Of a DNA stretch of 64,000 nt, positions 18,355 to 27,923 are shown in pieces. The notes under the pieces are model-generated. The model was given only the letters and a program-made list of their open reading frames with translations, searched no databases and was not told the DNA's origin. Both the position numbers and the translations under genes were made by a program. The stretch's first letter is position 1; each line of letters begins with the position of its first letter. Source of the DNA: Corynebacterium canis (lineage in GTDB: Bacteria; Actinomycetota; Actinomycetes; Mycobacteriales; Mycobacteriaceae); assembly GCF_030408595.1 (NCBI RefSeq), contig NZ_CP047080.1:2563353-2627352 (forward strand), in the 5' to 3' direction.

Positions 18355-19376
18355 GTCGGCGCGTCGCCGCCCCATGCACTGCACGCGGTCGAATCTGCCT
18401 GAACGCGGCGCGTGCGGCGGGCAAAGCAAGACCCCGGGGCGGCCAGCTGGGATGCCGAGCCGCTCCGGGGTTGCGCCCTTGCATTGAATCGGATTGCCTA
18501 GATTCGACGCTCCAGGTGGTGAACTTTTATTGCATTATGGGTTCGCAATGTATCCACCGCATCGCTGCGGTATTCACCGTGCCTAGTGGGTTAAGCCCAC
18601 CGCTCTTTACGTGATTCCTTACTCCACGGGTTTCACCTCGCTCGTGGGGTAGCAAGCCCCTGAGCTGCGTTACTTCCGCATGAACCGCGCGCTGGTTTGC
18701 CGCCAACACGCGGGGTTTGTTCAAGTTTCCCTGCAAACCATTAAGGCACTTTCAGTTATCACGGAGGAAGGCTTCTGCTTGCACCAAAAAGAAACGATAC
18801 AAATGGTCTCGAACCAAATACCTATAAGGCACTCCCAAATGAGTGTATTCGCCGACGTAAGACGCGCTTCCTCTCGAAGTTTTGTTCGCGTTTCCGCCAA
18901 CAAAATGCTTCACGTCCTTATAGCTTTCGCTGTCACACTACTTGCATTCAAACACTGCAAATGAATTCGCCAACCCACGTGCCATGTTTCTGGCCCCCGC
19001 CCTCGATTGACAGTCTCGGACTTCTGAGCCTGCCGCCCGCACACCACCGGTCGCGGTCATACCATTCTGGGTTGCGTTCTTACCCAAGTGAACCGTGCTC
19101 GGGTTCCTGGTAATGCTTGCGATGGCTGCCTCACTAGGGGAAATCCCCCGATAAAGCTAAAGCTTGCGGATTGCCTGAGGTTCCAACAACGGCCACCCAA
19201 GGGAGGCCGCGCTGGCGGTGGCTTGTCGGGCACACCTTTCGGGACGCTCACACGCCCCTATTGCGTCAGGCCGCAGAAAACGGGATAAACCCATTTTCTG
19301 CTGTTCACTATAAGAAGCGCGAAGTTTTTGTGTCAATAGGGGCTACCGGAATTTCATTCACGCTACCCTCGGAAGT
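18355..19376. other. 1-kb region without an intact gene, several hairpins
   Basis: No frame here looks real. One half-copy of the AATCTGCCT repeat is at 18391. The rest contains several inverted repeats: CCGCATCGCTGCGG near 18559, TGGGTTAAGCCCA near 18588, CCACGGG/CTCGTGG near 18636-18653, and GCAGAAAACGGG/CCCATTTTCTGC (19273-19301). Base composition is lower in GC than the genes on either side. It could be a decayed mobile element or carry a structured RNA. Confidence 0.5.
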
Positions 19377-20120
19377 ATGAGCCTCGAACAAGCAATGAAA
19401 CTCGCCACCAACGCCCGCAACGTGACCGTGTTCACAGGCGCCGGGATGAGCGCGGAAAGCGGCCTGGAAACCTATCGCGATGACGTTACCGGCCTGTGGG
19501 AACGCGTCGATCCGCAAGCCATGGCCTCCATTTCCGCCTGGGCACAAGACCCGGAACCGATGTGGGCCTGGTACCTGTGGCGCGCTACATTGGCGCAGCG
19601 TGCGCAGCCGAACTCGGGACACGCCGCGGTGGCCACTTGGGCACGGCACGGCAATGTCACCGTGGTTACGCAAAATATCGATAACTTGCACGAACGCGCG
19701 GGTACCCCCGACGTGATTCATTTGCACGGGAGTTTATTCGCCTGGCGCTGCACTATCTGCTCCCGCCCCTACCGAATACGTGAGCTATTAGAGGAACCCG
19801 TCGAGCGCCTTACCCCGCCCGCCTGCCCGCTGTGCGGCAACGCCATTCGCCCTGGTGTCGTATGGTTCGGAGAGCCGCTGCCGCAGCAGGAATGGGCGCG
19901 CGCGGAAACGGCGATTGCGAACTCAGATTTGCTTGTGATCGTGGGCACGTCCGGCGTCGTGCAGCCAGCGGCATCGTTGCCGCTGATCGCACTAGAAATG
20001 GGAATACCTGTGCTAGAGCTATCCCCGGCGGAGACTGAATTAACAAGATTCGCGGACGTTTCCTGGCGCACCACCGCCGCGACGGGGCTGCCGGATCTCG
20101 TGGCCGCCCTCAACGCGTAA
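19377..20120 (+). CDS. Sir2-family NAD-dependent protein deacylase
   Basis: 247 aa, full length for a bacterial sirtuin. Motifs in order: FTGAGMSAESGL (NAD binding), TQNIDNLHERAG (catalytic-site loop), HLHGS with the catalytic His, a Zn ribbon of two Cys pairs (C-T-I-C and C-P-L-C), and IVGTSGVVQPAA. Such enzymes remove acyl groups from lysines using NAD; class III sirtuins of this type may prefer succinyl or malonyl. A short Shine-Dalgarno-like GGAAG lies directly before ATG. It is followed, in the same direction, by glgX after 319 bp. Confidence 0.93.
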   Translation: MSLEQAMKLATNARNVTVFTGAGMSAESGLETYRDDVTGLWERVDPQAMASISAWAQDPEPMWAWYLWRATLAQRAQPNSGHAAVATWARHGNVTVVTQNIDNLHERAGTPDVIHLHGSLFAWRCTICSRPYRIRELLEEPVERLTPPACPLCGNAIRPGVVWFGEPLPQQEWARAETAIANSDLLVIVGTSGVVQPAASLPLIALEMGIPVLELSPAETELTRFADVSWRTTAATGLPDLVAALNA

Positions 20121-20439
20121 CGCGAGCGGCGAGGAAAGCGACGTCGATACCCCCATCGGCGGGGGAACGCGGAAGGCTAAACCTCGGCGCCGCGCCCCGC
20201 TACGTCCTCGCATGGGTCTGCGAACATCGACGTCGCGTGCCGCGCGCGGGGTTGCAGCAGTGAGCGCCGCGCATGCACGGGATATATGTGGCACAATGCA
20301 GACTCGCCCAGATGTGCGGCGCACGCGGACCGCGACTGCGGCCAACGCGGGGATTTCGGGACGCCGCCAGCAGCACGGTTGCGGAAATTTTGGCGCTGGG
20401 GGCAGTCGCGCGGTAGCTATCCATGGAAGTATGGCCCCC

Positions 20440-22773
20440 ATGACCGAAATCATCGCATTCGACGAAGCAACGTGGTCAACCGCCACCTGGCCGCTTGGCA
20501 CTCATCCGCACGCGGACGGGGTGACATTCGCTGTCTTCGCCCCAGCCGCCACGCGCATTCAGCTCGAGGTGTACCCGGAGGCGTTGGGGGCCACGGCGTC
20601 GCACACCTTCCTCCTCGCCCGTTGTGAGGACGGTGTGTGGCGCGGCAAGCTGCAGGGGTTGCAACTCGGCGCGCTCATCGGCTTCCGCGCGTGGGGCCCG
20701 AACTGGCCGTGGGACGAGGCGTGGACCCCGGGTTCGGACGCAGGTTTTATCGCCGACCTCGATGAGCACGGCAACCGTTTCAATCCGAACAAAGTTTTGT
20801 TTGACCCGTACGCCCGCGAAATCACGCACAACGTTTACACCGACGAATTGCAGCGCTTCGGCGTGAACGACGGCGTCTTCGGCACCGGCGGTGAGCTTAT
20901 CGACGTCGTGCCCCGACGCCTCATCGACACCGCACCGTACGCGCCAAAAGGCGTTGTGATTACCGCGGAGGAGAATCCCGTCACGCCGAAGCCGAAGCTG
21001 CCCGCCGAAGAAGCCATAATCTACGAAGCCAGCATCGAACAATTGACCGGTCACCCGTCGGTGGCGCGGCTTGCGGATATCCTCAGCGGCGAACCCGGAT
21101 TCGAACAAGTGGTGGATATTCCGGCGGAGTTCCAGGGCACGTATAAGGGCGCCGGCATGCTCGCGCCGTACCTGAAGGCGATGGGCGTGACCACGGTGGA
21201 ATTGCTGCCGGTGCACGAAACCAATGTTTCAGAAAGCGGCCGGGATAGCGCCACCAATTCGTGGGGGTACATGACGCTCGCCTTCTTCGCCCCGAACCGC
21301 CGCTACGCCGCGGACAAAAGCTGGGGCGGGCCCACCCGCGAATTCCGCGCAATGGTATCCGCATTCCACGACGCCGGGCTCGAGGTGTATCTGGACGTGG
21401 TGTACAACCACACGGCGGAAGGCGGCAACTGGAACGGCGACGTAAACACCACGGGCTTTACCAGCCTGGGCGGGTTCGCCACCGCCGAGTACTACCAGAT
21501 GACCGGCGAAAAGATCCTGGTGGACGGCGCGACCGGCACCTCGAATCAGCTGAACTATTCCTCGGAGGCGGCGCAACAGCTGGTGCTGGATTCGCTGCGT
21601 TATTGGTCGCGCGAAATGCACGTGGATGGCTTCCGCTTCGACCTGGCCACGGTGCTGGGCCGCCGCCCCCAAGACGCCGCGCCGGACGATTGGGGCAACC
21701 AAAAGCGCTTCTTCACCGACCACCCGCTGCTGGTGGCCATCGCCGAGCTGGCGGAGGAGGACCACCTTGAGGTGATCGCGGAGGCCTGGGATTTGTGGGG
21801 CTACGAGGTGGGCAATTTCCCGCGCGGCTGGGGCGAGTGGAACGGCCGCTACCGGGACGCCGTGCGTAACTTCACCAAGGGCGCGGGCAATGTCGGCGAG
21901 TTCGTAGACATGTTCAATGGGGATTACCACCATTTCCACGACAACGGCGGCGCCCAAAAGACGGTGAACTTTATCGTCGCCCACGATGGCTTCAACCTCG
22001 CAGACCTGGTCAGCTACCAAACCAAGATAAATGACCAGCCGTACCCCTTCGGCCCGTCCGACGGCGGCAGCGACAACAACCTTTCGTGGGACTCGGGCGG
22101 CGACCATACGCTGCGTCGACAACGCCTGCGCAACCTGTGGACCGTACTTATGTTCTCCCGCGGCGTGCCCATGCTGGTCGCCGGCGACGAATTCGGCCGC
22201 ACGCAAAACGGCAACAACAATCCCTGGGCGTTGCACTCCGTGGCCATGCGCAATAACTACGCCATGATCGCCACCAACGCCCCGCAACGCACCCCGGTTG
22301 CCGACGCCGTGACCGCCAGCTACCACGATAACCTCGGCGAATTCGCAAACGACGCACCCAATGTGAACGGGTTGTTCCGCTTCGCCACCTTCCTGATGCG
22401 GATGCGCCATCGCCATAGCTGCCTACAACAGTCCGAATGGGGCGACTTCACCGCCAACAACCACGACGTGTCCTACCTGTTCTACAACCCGAGCGGCGAC
22501 GGCCGACCGGTAGAGGGTGATCGCGCCTTAGGCGTATATATCGACTCCCCAGAGGAAAACTTCTGGGTGATGATCAATATGTCCGGCGAATCCGTGGACT
22601 TCCACGTCCCCGAGGAATTCCGCACCTCCGAATGGCGCTACGTGCTAGACACTGCAGCGTGGGCCGAACTGGTGAACAACTACTGGCCCGACGACGAAGG
22701 AGCCGTGGTCCACGACCACAATTCCGTGCATCCATGGTCGATAGCCGTGTGGCACCGCAAGCGAAACGCGTGA
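20440..22773 (+). CDS. glgX: Glycogen debranching enzyme (GlgX/TreX type)
   Basis: Hydrolyses alpha-1,6 branches of glycogen or limit dextrins. The 777-aa product has an N-terminal CBM48-like domain (TWPLGTHPHADGVTFAVFAPAA), then a GH13 isoamylase-type barrel: VYLDVVYNHTAEG, GFRFDLATVLG (nucleophile Asp), VIAEAWDLWG (acid/base Glu) and IVAHDGFNLADLV (third Asp). GVPMLVAGDEFGRTQNGNNNPW is typical of GlgX. I use ATG 20440 (GGAAG 9-10 nt upstream); ATG 20431 is an in-frame alternative. It has a 60-aa insertion between domains relative to short homologues (around residues 150-215). Confidence 0.93.
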   Translation: MTEIIAFDEATWSTATWPLGTHPHADGVTFAVFAPAATRIQLEVYPEALGATASHTFLLARCEDGVWRGKLQGLQLGALIGFRAWGPNWPWDEAWTPGSDAGFIADLDEHGNRFNPNKVLFDPYAREITHNVYTDELQRFGVNDGVFGTGGELIDVVPRRLIDTAPYAPKGVVITAEENPVTPKPKLPAEEAIIYEASIEQLTGHPSVARLADILSGEPGFEQVVDIPAEFQGTYKGAGMLAPYLKAMGVTTVELLPVHETNVSESGRDSATNSWGYMTLAFFAPNRRYAADKSWGGPTREFRAMVSAFHDAGLEVYLDVVYNHTAEGGNWNGDVNTTGFTSLGGFATAEYYQMTGEKILVDGATGTSNQLNYSSEAAQQLVLDSLRYWSREMHVDGFRFDLATVLGRRPQDAAPDDWGNQKRFFTDHPLLVAIAELAEEDHLEVIAEAWDLWGYEVGNFPRGWGEWNGRYRDAVRNFTKGAGNVGEFVDMFNGDYHHFHDNGGAQKTVNFIVAHDGFNLADLVSYQTKINDQPYPFGPSDGGSDNNLSWDSGGDHTLRRQRLRNLWTVLMFSRGVPMLVAGDEFGRTQNGNNNPWALHSVAMRNNYAMIATNAPQRTPVADAVTASYHDNLGEFANDAPNVNGLFRFATFLMRMRHRHSCLQQSEWGDFTANNHDVSYLFYNPSGDGRPVEGDRALGVYIDSPEENFWVMINMSGESVDFHVPEEFRTSEWRYVLDTAAWAELVNNYWPDDEGAVVHDHNSVHPWSIAVWHRKRNA

Positions 22774-23104
22774 CACAGCGGCCGCGGGGGCGGGGGTGCC
22801 GGCCGTGTCGGGGGCGGCGGCGGGTGCTGGCGCATTGGCGCGGGCGAGCTGCGTTTGTGATGCAACATTCGCCCGGGCTTTATGCATGCGCAACTTTTAT
22901 TGGGGCGACCTGCGACTTATTGGCATTCACACTTGACTTATTTGCACACAAAATATAGGGCAATTTCGGACTGGGTGGGGCGGCATAAAAGTGATTCTCG
23001 AATGAAAAATATCCGTGTGAAATGGCCACAATAATATTTTCCGCGATTTCAGTGAGCGTCATTTATCATGGTGAGGAGACAGCCGAAGACTGAAAGAAAC
23101 TACA
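22774..23104. other. Intergenic region, nothing recognised
   Basis: About 330 bp between glgX and a small membrane-protein gene. The first part is GC-rich and repetitive, the second AT-rich (probable promoter of the downstream gene). No RNA gene or repeat recognised. Confidence 0.5.
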
Positions 23105-23467
23105 ATGAAAAATATGCAGAAATGGGCGGGACTGCTCTTGGTATGCATGGGGGTCGTCCACAGCATGCTTTCCGACTGGGCGCACCTCAATGCGGCGGCG
23201 CGGCAAGGCTGGTGGATGAGCGTGGACACGCTTCCGGAAAGCAGGGCGCTATGGTTCTTCGTGGCAGGTATCGCGCTGATCATTATCGGCCTGCTGGCGC
23301 TCAACTCCCTGACCACTCGCCTAGCGGCAGCCATGCTCGTCCTCTTGCTCATGCTCGTCCTCTACACGGGAACCGGACTACTGGGCGCGGGCATAGGTGT
23401 GATCGCCGGGCTACTCCTGCTATTGGGCAACCTCCTGCCCACCCAGCGAACCAACAACGCCGCCTGA
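23105..23467 (+). CDS. Small four-helix membrane protein
   Basis: 120 aa with four hydrophobic segments (about residues 7-22, 47-65, 68-88 and 90-110) and short loops. The first loop has a conserved-looking GVVHSMLSDW. It resembles small DUF6463-like integral membrane proteins, but I am not sure. Monocistronic; AAGAAACTACA precedes ATG without a strong ribosome binding site. Confidence 0.7.
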   Translation: MKNMQKWAGLLLVCMGVVHSMLSDWAHLNAAARQGWWMSVDTLPESRALWFFVAGIALIIIGLLALNSLTTRLAAAMLVLLLMLVLYTGTGLLGAGIGVIAGLLLLLGNLLPTQRTNNAA

Positions 23468-23807
23468 ACGCTCGCCGATTATCGCGCACAAAACCCGCGC
23501 GCAATACAGCCCCATGCGGAGTGGGCGCAATTCGAATCCCATGCGGCTTATTCAGGGCCTTATGCGAGGCTCGGAATGCGTATTACAATGTGGCCAACCG
23601 ACAGCCCCGAGCAACACCGCCGAGACAGCGCATTGTGCGAAATAGGACGGCCGCCTGGGTGGGCCCCAAGCCAGCGTTGGCAACGGTGTGATATTTCTCA
23701 CGGTAAGGTGGGCGGTGGAGGGCGGGCTGGCGCGGCGTCGAAAAGCGAAAACCGCTGGTCAGAAACGAAAGAAACCCCTCACCTGGCGTCGAGGGGAGAG
23801 GCAATTG
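23468..23807. other. Intergenic region before tRNA-Lys, nothing recognised
   Basis: About 340 bp without a credible gene. It contains one GGCGTCGAAAAGC motif near 23735 and an inverted repeat CCCCTC...GAGGGG (23775-23796) that may terminate tRNA-Lys. Confidence 0.5.
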
Positions 23808-23880
23808 TGGGCCCTGTGGGGCTCGAACCCACGACCTGCGGATTAAAAGTCCGTAGCTCTACCAACTGAGCTAAAGGCCC
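23808..23880 (-). tRNA. tRNA-Lys (TTT)
   Basis: 73 nt on the minus strand. Acceptor GGGCCTT pairs with AGGGCCC, anticodon loop CTTTTAA gives TTT, T-loop TTCGAGC. CCA is not encoded. A CCCCTC/GAGGGG hairpin follows, which could terminate it. Confidence 0.97.
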
Positions 23881-24092
23881 TTGGCTACGACAAAGTAACC
23901 AACACTCTGCCATTCTAGCGATTGAATGGAAACTTAGGAAATCGCCCCTTTACCTGCGCTTTTTTCGGTGGCGGCGAACCCGTATGCGGGGCGATGCGGC
24001 GAGGCGTTCGAAGGGGCGGCCGTGGGGCGTCGGCAGAGCGACGGCGGCGGAGAGGCGGATTAAACGCTGCGGCGGCCTTGCATGGAGGCGCG

Positions 24093-24172
24093 TCAGGCAG
24101 ATCTGACATGGGGTGTTTGCGCTCCTGCGGAAACGTCGGCCGCAGCGGGCAGCCATGTCGAATCTGCCTGAA
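24093..24172. repeat. Dispersed ~85-bp repeat, copy 3
   Basis: TCAGGCAGATCTGACA, then CCTGCGGAAA, ending CATGTCGAATCTGCCTGA. Same order and orientation as the copies flanking the IS481-like element at 6501 and 8557. It lies between tRNA-Lys and actA. Confidence 0.8.
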
Positions 24173-24289
24173 CGGGGTTCCCCGCTGCCCCACGCGCCCT
24201 GGAATCCCCTCCCCCGCCAAACCCTGCCCCGAAACGCGACAAACGCCGCAACCCAGGGTGGTGGGCTACGGCGCTGACGGAAGAAGCAA

Positions 24290-25807
24290 TTAGCTCTTCT
24301 TCATGGTGCCGGTCTCTGCGAAACGCTGATGGAAGCTGAATGCGGTCGCGAGATCATGCGGCGTCTGCATGGTCTTGTTCTTCTCCGCCATGTGGAGGGC
24401 GCGCTCGTAGTACTCTTCGAGCAGCGGGCGGTAGTCGGGGTGTGCGAGGGCGATCATCTTCTGCACACGCTGGCGGGGAGCGAGTCCGCGCAGGTCAGCG
24501 TAGCCGAATTCGGTGATCACAACCTTGACGTCCTGCTCGGTGTGGTCGACGTGGGACACGAACGGCACGATCGCGGAGATGGCGCCGCCCTTGGCGTCGG
24601 AAGGCGTAATAAAGGAGCTGATGTAGCCGTTGCGGGTGAAGTCCGCGGAGCCGCCAACGCCGTTCATCATGCGGGAGCCGATCACGTTGGTGGAGTTAAC
24701 GTTGCCGTAGATGTCGGCTTCGATCAGGCCGTTGGTGCAGATCAGGCCGAGGCGGCGCACAACCTCCGGGTGGTTGGAGATTTGCTGCGGGCGGAGGATG
24801 ATTTGCTTGGCGTACTTCGAGGCCTCGCGGTTCATGCGCTCTGCGTATTCCGGCGAGAGGGAGAAGGAGGTGGCGGAGGCGACGGTCATTTTGCCGGCGT
24901 CGATAAGGTCGACCATGCCGTCCTGGATAACTTCGGTGTACGCCTGGATGTTCTCGAACTTCGAGTCCAGCAGGCCGCTCATCACAGCGTTAGGAACATT
25001 GCCGACGCCCGACTGCATACGGTAGCCGTCATAGGTGAGGCGTCCTGCAGCTACCTCGCCCTCGAGGAAGTCGAGGAAGTGGCCGGCGATTTGCTTGGAT
25101 TGGTCATCGATCGGCTTGAACGGCGCATTGCGGTCCGGCAGGTCGGTTTCCACGACTGCGATAACCTTGTCCACATCGATGTCGATGTAGGTGGTGCCGA
25201 TGCGTTGCCCCGGCTCGGTGATCGGAATCGGGGTGCGGTTGGGCAACTTGTTGTTGCGCCAAATGTCCGCCATGCCCTCGAGTTCTTCGGACTGCCAGGA
25301 GTTGACCTCGATGATGATCTTTTCGGCGGCGTCGAGGTATTCCACGTTGTTGCCCACGGAGGAGGAGGGCACGAGGTGGCCGTCTTCGGTGATGCGAACG
25401 ACCTCAACGATGGCAACGTTCATCTGGCCGAAGAAGCCCTGCTCAACGTAGAGGCCGGACTCGGACAGGTGGTAGTCGGCGTAGAACGTAGTGCCGTCAT
25501 TGATCTTCGAACGCAGAATCGGATCGGACTGATACGGGGTGCGGAAGTGAATCGCGTCAGCCTCTGCGAGTACACCATCACAGTCCGGGGCGGTGGATGC
25601 GCCGGTGAAGAGGTCAATCATGTATTCCTCACCGCGTGCGTGGGCTTCCTTGGCGCGCTCTGCGATGGCGGAGGGAAGCGCCTTCGGGTAACCAGCGCCG
25701 GTGAAGCCGGAGATCCCGACCTTGTCGCCGTGATTTACCAGCTGTGCGGCCTCTTCCGCGCTCATGACCTTGCCGCGAAGCTTGGCGTTTGCGATCCGAT
25801 CGGACAT
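24290..25807 (-). CDS. actA: Acetyl-CoA hydrolase / succinyl-CoA:acetate CoA-transferase family
   Basis: 505 aa. Contains a Cat1-type CoA-transferase fold: GDKVGISGFTGAGYPKALP near the N-terminus, the family active-site Glu in QAYTEVIQDG, and VFITEFGYADLRGLAPRQR-like C-terminal region (here VVITEFGYADLRGLAPRQR). The length and motifs match ActA of C. glutamicum, which transfers CoA between succinyl-CoA and acetate and is part of acetate metabolism. AGGAGG lies 4-5 nt before ATG. In C. glutamicum actA is close to ramA; here about 19 kb of other DNA lies between. RamA control is plausible but no site is proven. Confidence 0.9.
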   Translation of the reverse strand: MSDRIANAKLRGKVMSAEEAAQLVNHGDKVGISGFTGAGYPKALPSAIAERAKEAHARGEEYMIDLFTGASTAPDCDGVLAEADAIHFRTPYQSDPILRSKINDGTTFYADYHLSESGLYVEQGFFGQMNVAIVEVVRITEDGHLVPSSSVGNNVEYLDAAEKIIIEVNSWQSEELEGMADIWRNNKLPNRTPIPITEPGQRIGTTYIDIDVDKVIAVVETDLPDRNAPFKPIDDQSKQIAGHFLDFLEGEVAAGRLTYDGYRMQSGVGNVPNAVMSGLLDSKFENIQAYTEVIQDGMVDLIDAGKMTVASATSFSLSPEYAERMNREASKYAKQIILRPQQISNHPEVVRRLGLICTNGLIEADIYGNVNSTNVIGSRMMNGVGGSADFTRNGYISSFITPSDAKGGAISAIVPFVSHVDHTEQDVKVVITEFGYADLRGLAPRQRVQKMIALAHPDYRPLLEEYYERALHMAEKNKTMQTPHDLATAFSFHQRFAETGTMKKS

Positions 25808-26052
25808 TTATCCTCCTGAGAGTTCTGACCTATTACATGTCTTCATGTGACGTAGACCCCACCGGGTACTGTGACGCACCCTATACGATGGAACCCAAGT
25901 TGTGGTGACCACAGTATCCCAAATCCCCCCGCCGCACGCCCCTACTTCCGCAAATCTTTACAATCCACTCCCCACTTATTACCCCCGTTCGCGAGAAACG
26001 TTGCGGCGACGTCGAGGTGCGCGGGCGTCGCTAAGCATGCGACAATACAGCG

Positions 26053-27198
26053 GTGACACTGATGATCGGATCTCTGGAGCTGCAATCTCCCGTGGAGCTG
26101 GCGCCGATGGCGGGCGTGACCAACGTCGCGTTCCGCACGCTGTGCCGCGAACAAGAGCGCGAAAAGATGGGCACCGTGGCTGGCCTATATGTGTGCGAAA
26201 TGGTCACCGCCCGCGCGCTGGTTGAACGTAACGAGAAAACCCTGCGCATGACGACGTTCGCGGCGGACGAGGACCCCCGTTCGCTGCAGCTTTACACGAC
26301 CGACCCCAAATATACGTACGAGGCCGCGAAGATGATCGTGGACGAAAACATGGCCGATCACATCGACATGAACTTCGGCTGCCCGGTGCCGAAGGTCACG
26401 CGGCGCGGGGGTGGCTCAGCGTTGCCCTACAAACGGCGGCTGTTTGGCAATATCGTCGCTGCGGCCGTACGTGCGACTGAGGGAACAAACGTTCCAGTAA
26501 CCGTTAAATTCCGCGTAGGCATCGACGACGCTCACCACACGCATCTCGACGCCGGGCGCATCGCCGTCGCGGAAGGCGCCGCCGCCGTAGCACTGCACGC
26601 CCGCACCGCCGCGCAACGCTATTCCGGTGCCGCAGACTGGAATGAAATCCGCAGGTTAAAGGAGCATTTGGCCGACACCGGCATCCCCGTGCTAGGCAAC
26701 GGTGATATTTTCAAGGCCTCGGACGCTCAGGCAATGATGCAGCAAACGGGTTGCGACGGTGTCGTCGTAGGTCGCGGCTGCCTCGGCCGCCCCTGGCTTT
26801 TTGCGCAGCTCTCCGCCGCACTGCGCGGCCAGCCATTACCCCCAGAGCCGACGCTCGGCGAAGTCACCCGCATAATCCTTCGCCACGCCGAGCTATTGAT
26901 CGCACATGAGGGCGAAGCGAAAGGGTGTCGCGATCTGCGCAAACACATGGGCTGGTATCTGCGCGGTTTCCCCGTCGGCGGCGACGCCCGAGCACAGTTA
27001 GCGCGGGTAAGTTCACTTGCCGACGTCGCGGCGGCCCTAGCGCCCTGGGAACACTCCACCGCGCTCGCCGAGGATTCCGAGGGCGCACGTGGGAGGCAAG
27101 GATCGCCCGCGAAAGTAGTGCTCCCCGAAGGGTGGCTCGACAACCCAGAAGACGAAACCGTCCCCGAAGGGGCCGAAATCATGCACTCCGGCGGGTAG
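26053..27198 (+). CDS. dusB: tRNA-dihydrouridine synthase
   Basis: FMN enzyme that reduces uridines in the D-loop of tRNA. The 381-aa product has LAPMAGVTNVAFRTLC at the start, the catalytic HIDMNFGCPVPKVTRRGGGSAL with the Cys, KFRVGIDDAHHTH, and VLGNGDIFKASDA and GRGCLGRPWLF at the C-terminal side, as in the DusB subgroup. The C-terminal 60 aa are low in conservation and acidic. Start: GTG 26053 or ATG 26062; no strong ribosome binding site decides it. Confidence 0.93.
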   Translation: MTLMIGSLELQSPVELAPMAGVTNVAFRTLCREQEREKMGTVAGLYVCEMVTARALVERNEKTLRMTTFAADEDPRSLQLYTTDPKYTYEAAKMIVDENMADHIDMNFGCPVPKVTRRGGGSALPYKRRLFGNIVAAAVRATEGTNVPVTVKFRVGIDDAHHTHLDAGRIAVAEGAAAVALHARTAAQRYSGAADWNEIRRLKEHLADTGIPVLGNGDIFKASDAQAMMQQTGCDGVVVGRGCLGRPWLFAQLSAALRGQPLPPEPTLGEVTRIILRHAELLIAHEGEAKGCRDLRKHMGWYLRGFPVGGDARAQLARVSSLADVAAALAPWEHSTALAEDSEGARGRQGSPAKVVLPEGWLDNPEDETVPEGAEIMHSGG

Positions 27199-27313
27199 GA
27201 ATCGTACTCATTTGTGAGCTTGGCGCGGGTTAATGCGCAGACCTGCGGTGGCGTTCGGCTTATACCAGTTTGTTTTGCTGGGCGCCACCTTGTTGCCGCT
27301 GAAACCCTGTGTG

Positions 27314-27342
27314 CCTGTGGATAGTTTCAAGTTATCCACAGG
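27314..27342. repeat. Inverted pair of DnaA-box-like sequences
   Basis: CCTGTGGATA (27314) and TATCCACAGG (27333) form a 10-bp stem. The right arm contains a perfect TTATCCACA DnaA consensus and the left a near match. It lies upstream of the interrupted nuclease-like gene; dnaA and oriC markers are absent, so this need not be an origin. It may be a hairpin regulating the gene. Confidence 0.6.
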
Positions 27343-27392
27343 TTGGTGGGGTGTGTCTGGGAAAACCCTGGGTTTTGTGCTGTTTTGGGGTT

Positions 27393-27716
27393 ATGCCTGG
27401 TGCTATGGGTTTGTTTCAGCGTCGCACCAAACTGCTTGATACCTCTTTCGTCAACATCACTCGTAGGCTTGCGATGCCGCGTGGGTATTGTCGGGCTTCC
27501 CGTGAGGTGGAGTGGGGTTCGCGGTATCACCCGCAGCGCCTCGGGTTTGCCGCCCCGATCATGCTGCGGGCTCGGGCGCATTTCACCCAAAGCCCGAATG
27601 TCATTATCGGCGGCTGGGCCGCCGCAGCCTATGCCGGTTTGAAGTACTGGGTGGATGATGCCCACATCACCGTGCATGTGGCCAGTAATTTCCAACGCAG
27701 CCACAGCGTGTTCGAC
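27393..27716 (+). pseudogene. Interrupted nuclease-like gene, 5' part
   Basis: The first 108 codons of a gene whose other part begins at 30382. The start could be ATG 27393 or ATG 27405 (MGLFQRRTKLLD). The protein starts with basic residues and reads ITRRLAMPRGYCRASREVEW and GGWAAAAYAGLKYW. Removing the nested IS elements and one copy of the GAC target duplication joins HSVFD to ATRRRLRPG in the same frame and gives a protein of about 333 aa. This N-terminal half resembles AbiEi-antitoxin-like proteins linked to DUF559-type nuclease domains in Actinobacteria. Confidence 0.75.
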
Positions 27717-27772
27717 TGAGGTGTCATGATTCTTGTGGTCAGTAAAACCCACATCCTGAGAGGATAGGAATC

Positions 27773-27867
27773 ATGACTTCTAGTTATTCTGAGCAATTCC
27801 GTCAGCAATGTGTTGACGCTGTCATAGTCCTTGGAAAGTCCAGAGCTTCAGTGGCCGCCGAGTACGG
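27773..27867 (+). pseudogene. orfA of copy A, 5' fragment
   Basis: First 31 codons and part of the next of the IS3 orfA (MTSSYSEQFRQQCVDAV...). The frame runs into copy B and stops at TGA 27877-27879. The 3' part is at 29202-29397. Because of this copy A cannot make its own full OrfA or fusion transposase. Confidence 0.9.
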
Positions 27868-27923
27868 TGAGGTGTCATGATTCTTGTGGTCAGTAAAACC
27901 CACATCCTGAGAGGATAGGAATC

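Noticed and set aside
18800..18830. tRNA-like T-arm (GGTTCGAGACC) on the minus strand
   Set aside because: No acceptor, D-arm or anticodon arm fits around it.
18520..19300. Possible decayed IS200/IS605 TnpB with an adjacent omega-like RNA
   Set aside because: The minus strand gives fragments such as FECK.CDSESYKDVK and NATQNGMTATGG, but in the wrong order and frame for a TnpB zinc ribbon, so the evidence is not enough. The region stays as an unassigned structured stretch.
21229..22416. 395-codon minus-strand open frame opposite glgX
   Set aside because: Shadow of glgX, which has all GH13 catalytic motifs; the antisense product has no family features.
24329..25819. 496-codon plus-strand open frame opposite actA
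   Set aside because: Antisense shadow of a clear CoA-transferase gene in high-GC DNA; no family motifs and no ribosome binding site.
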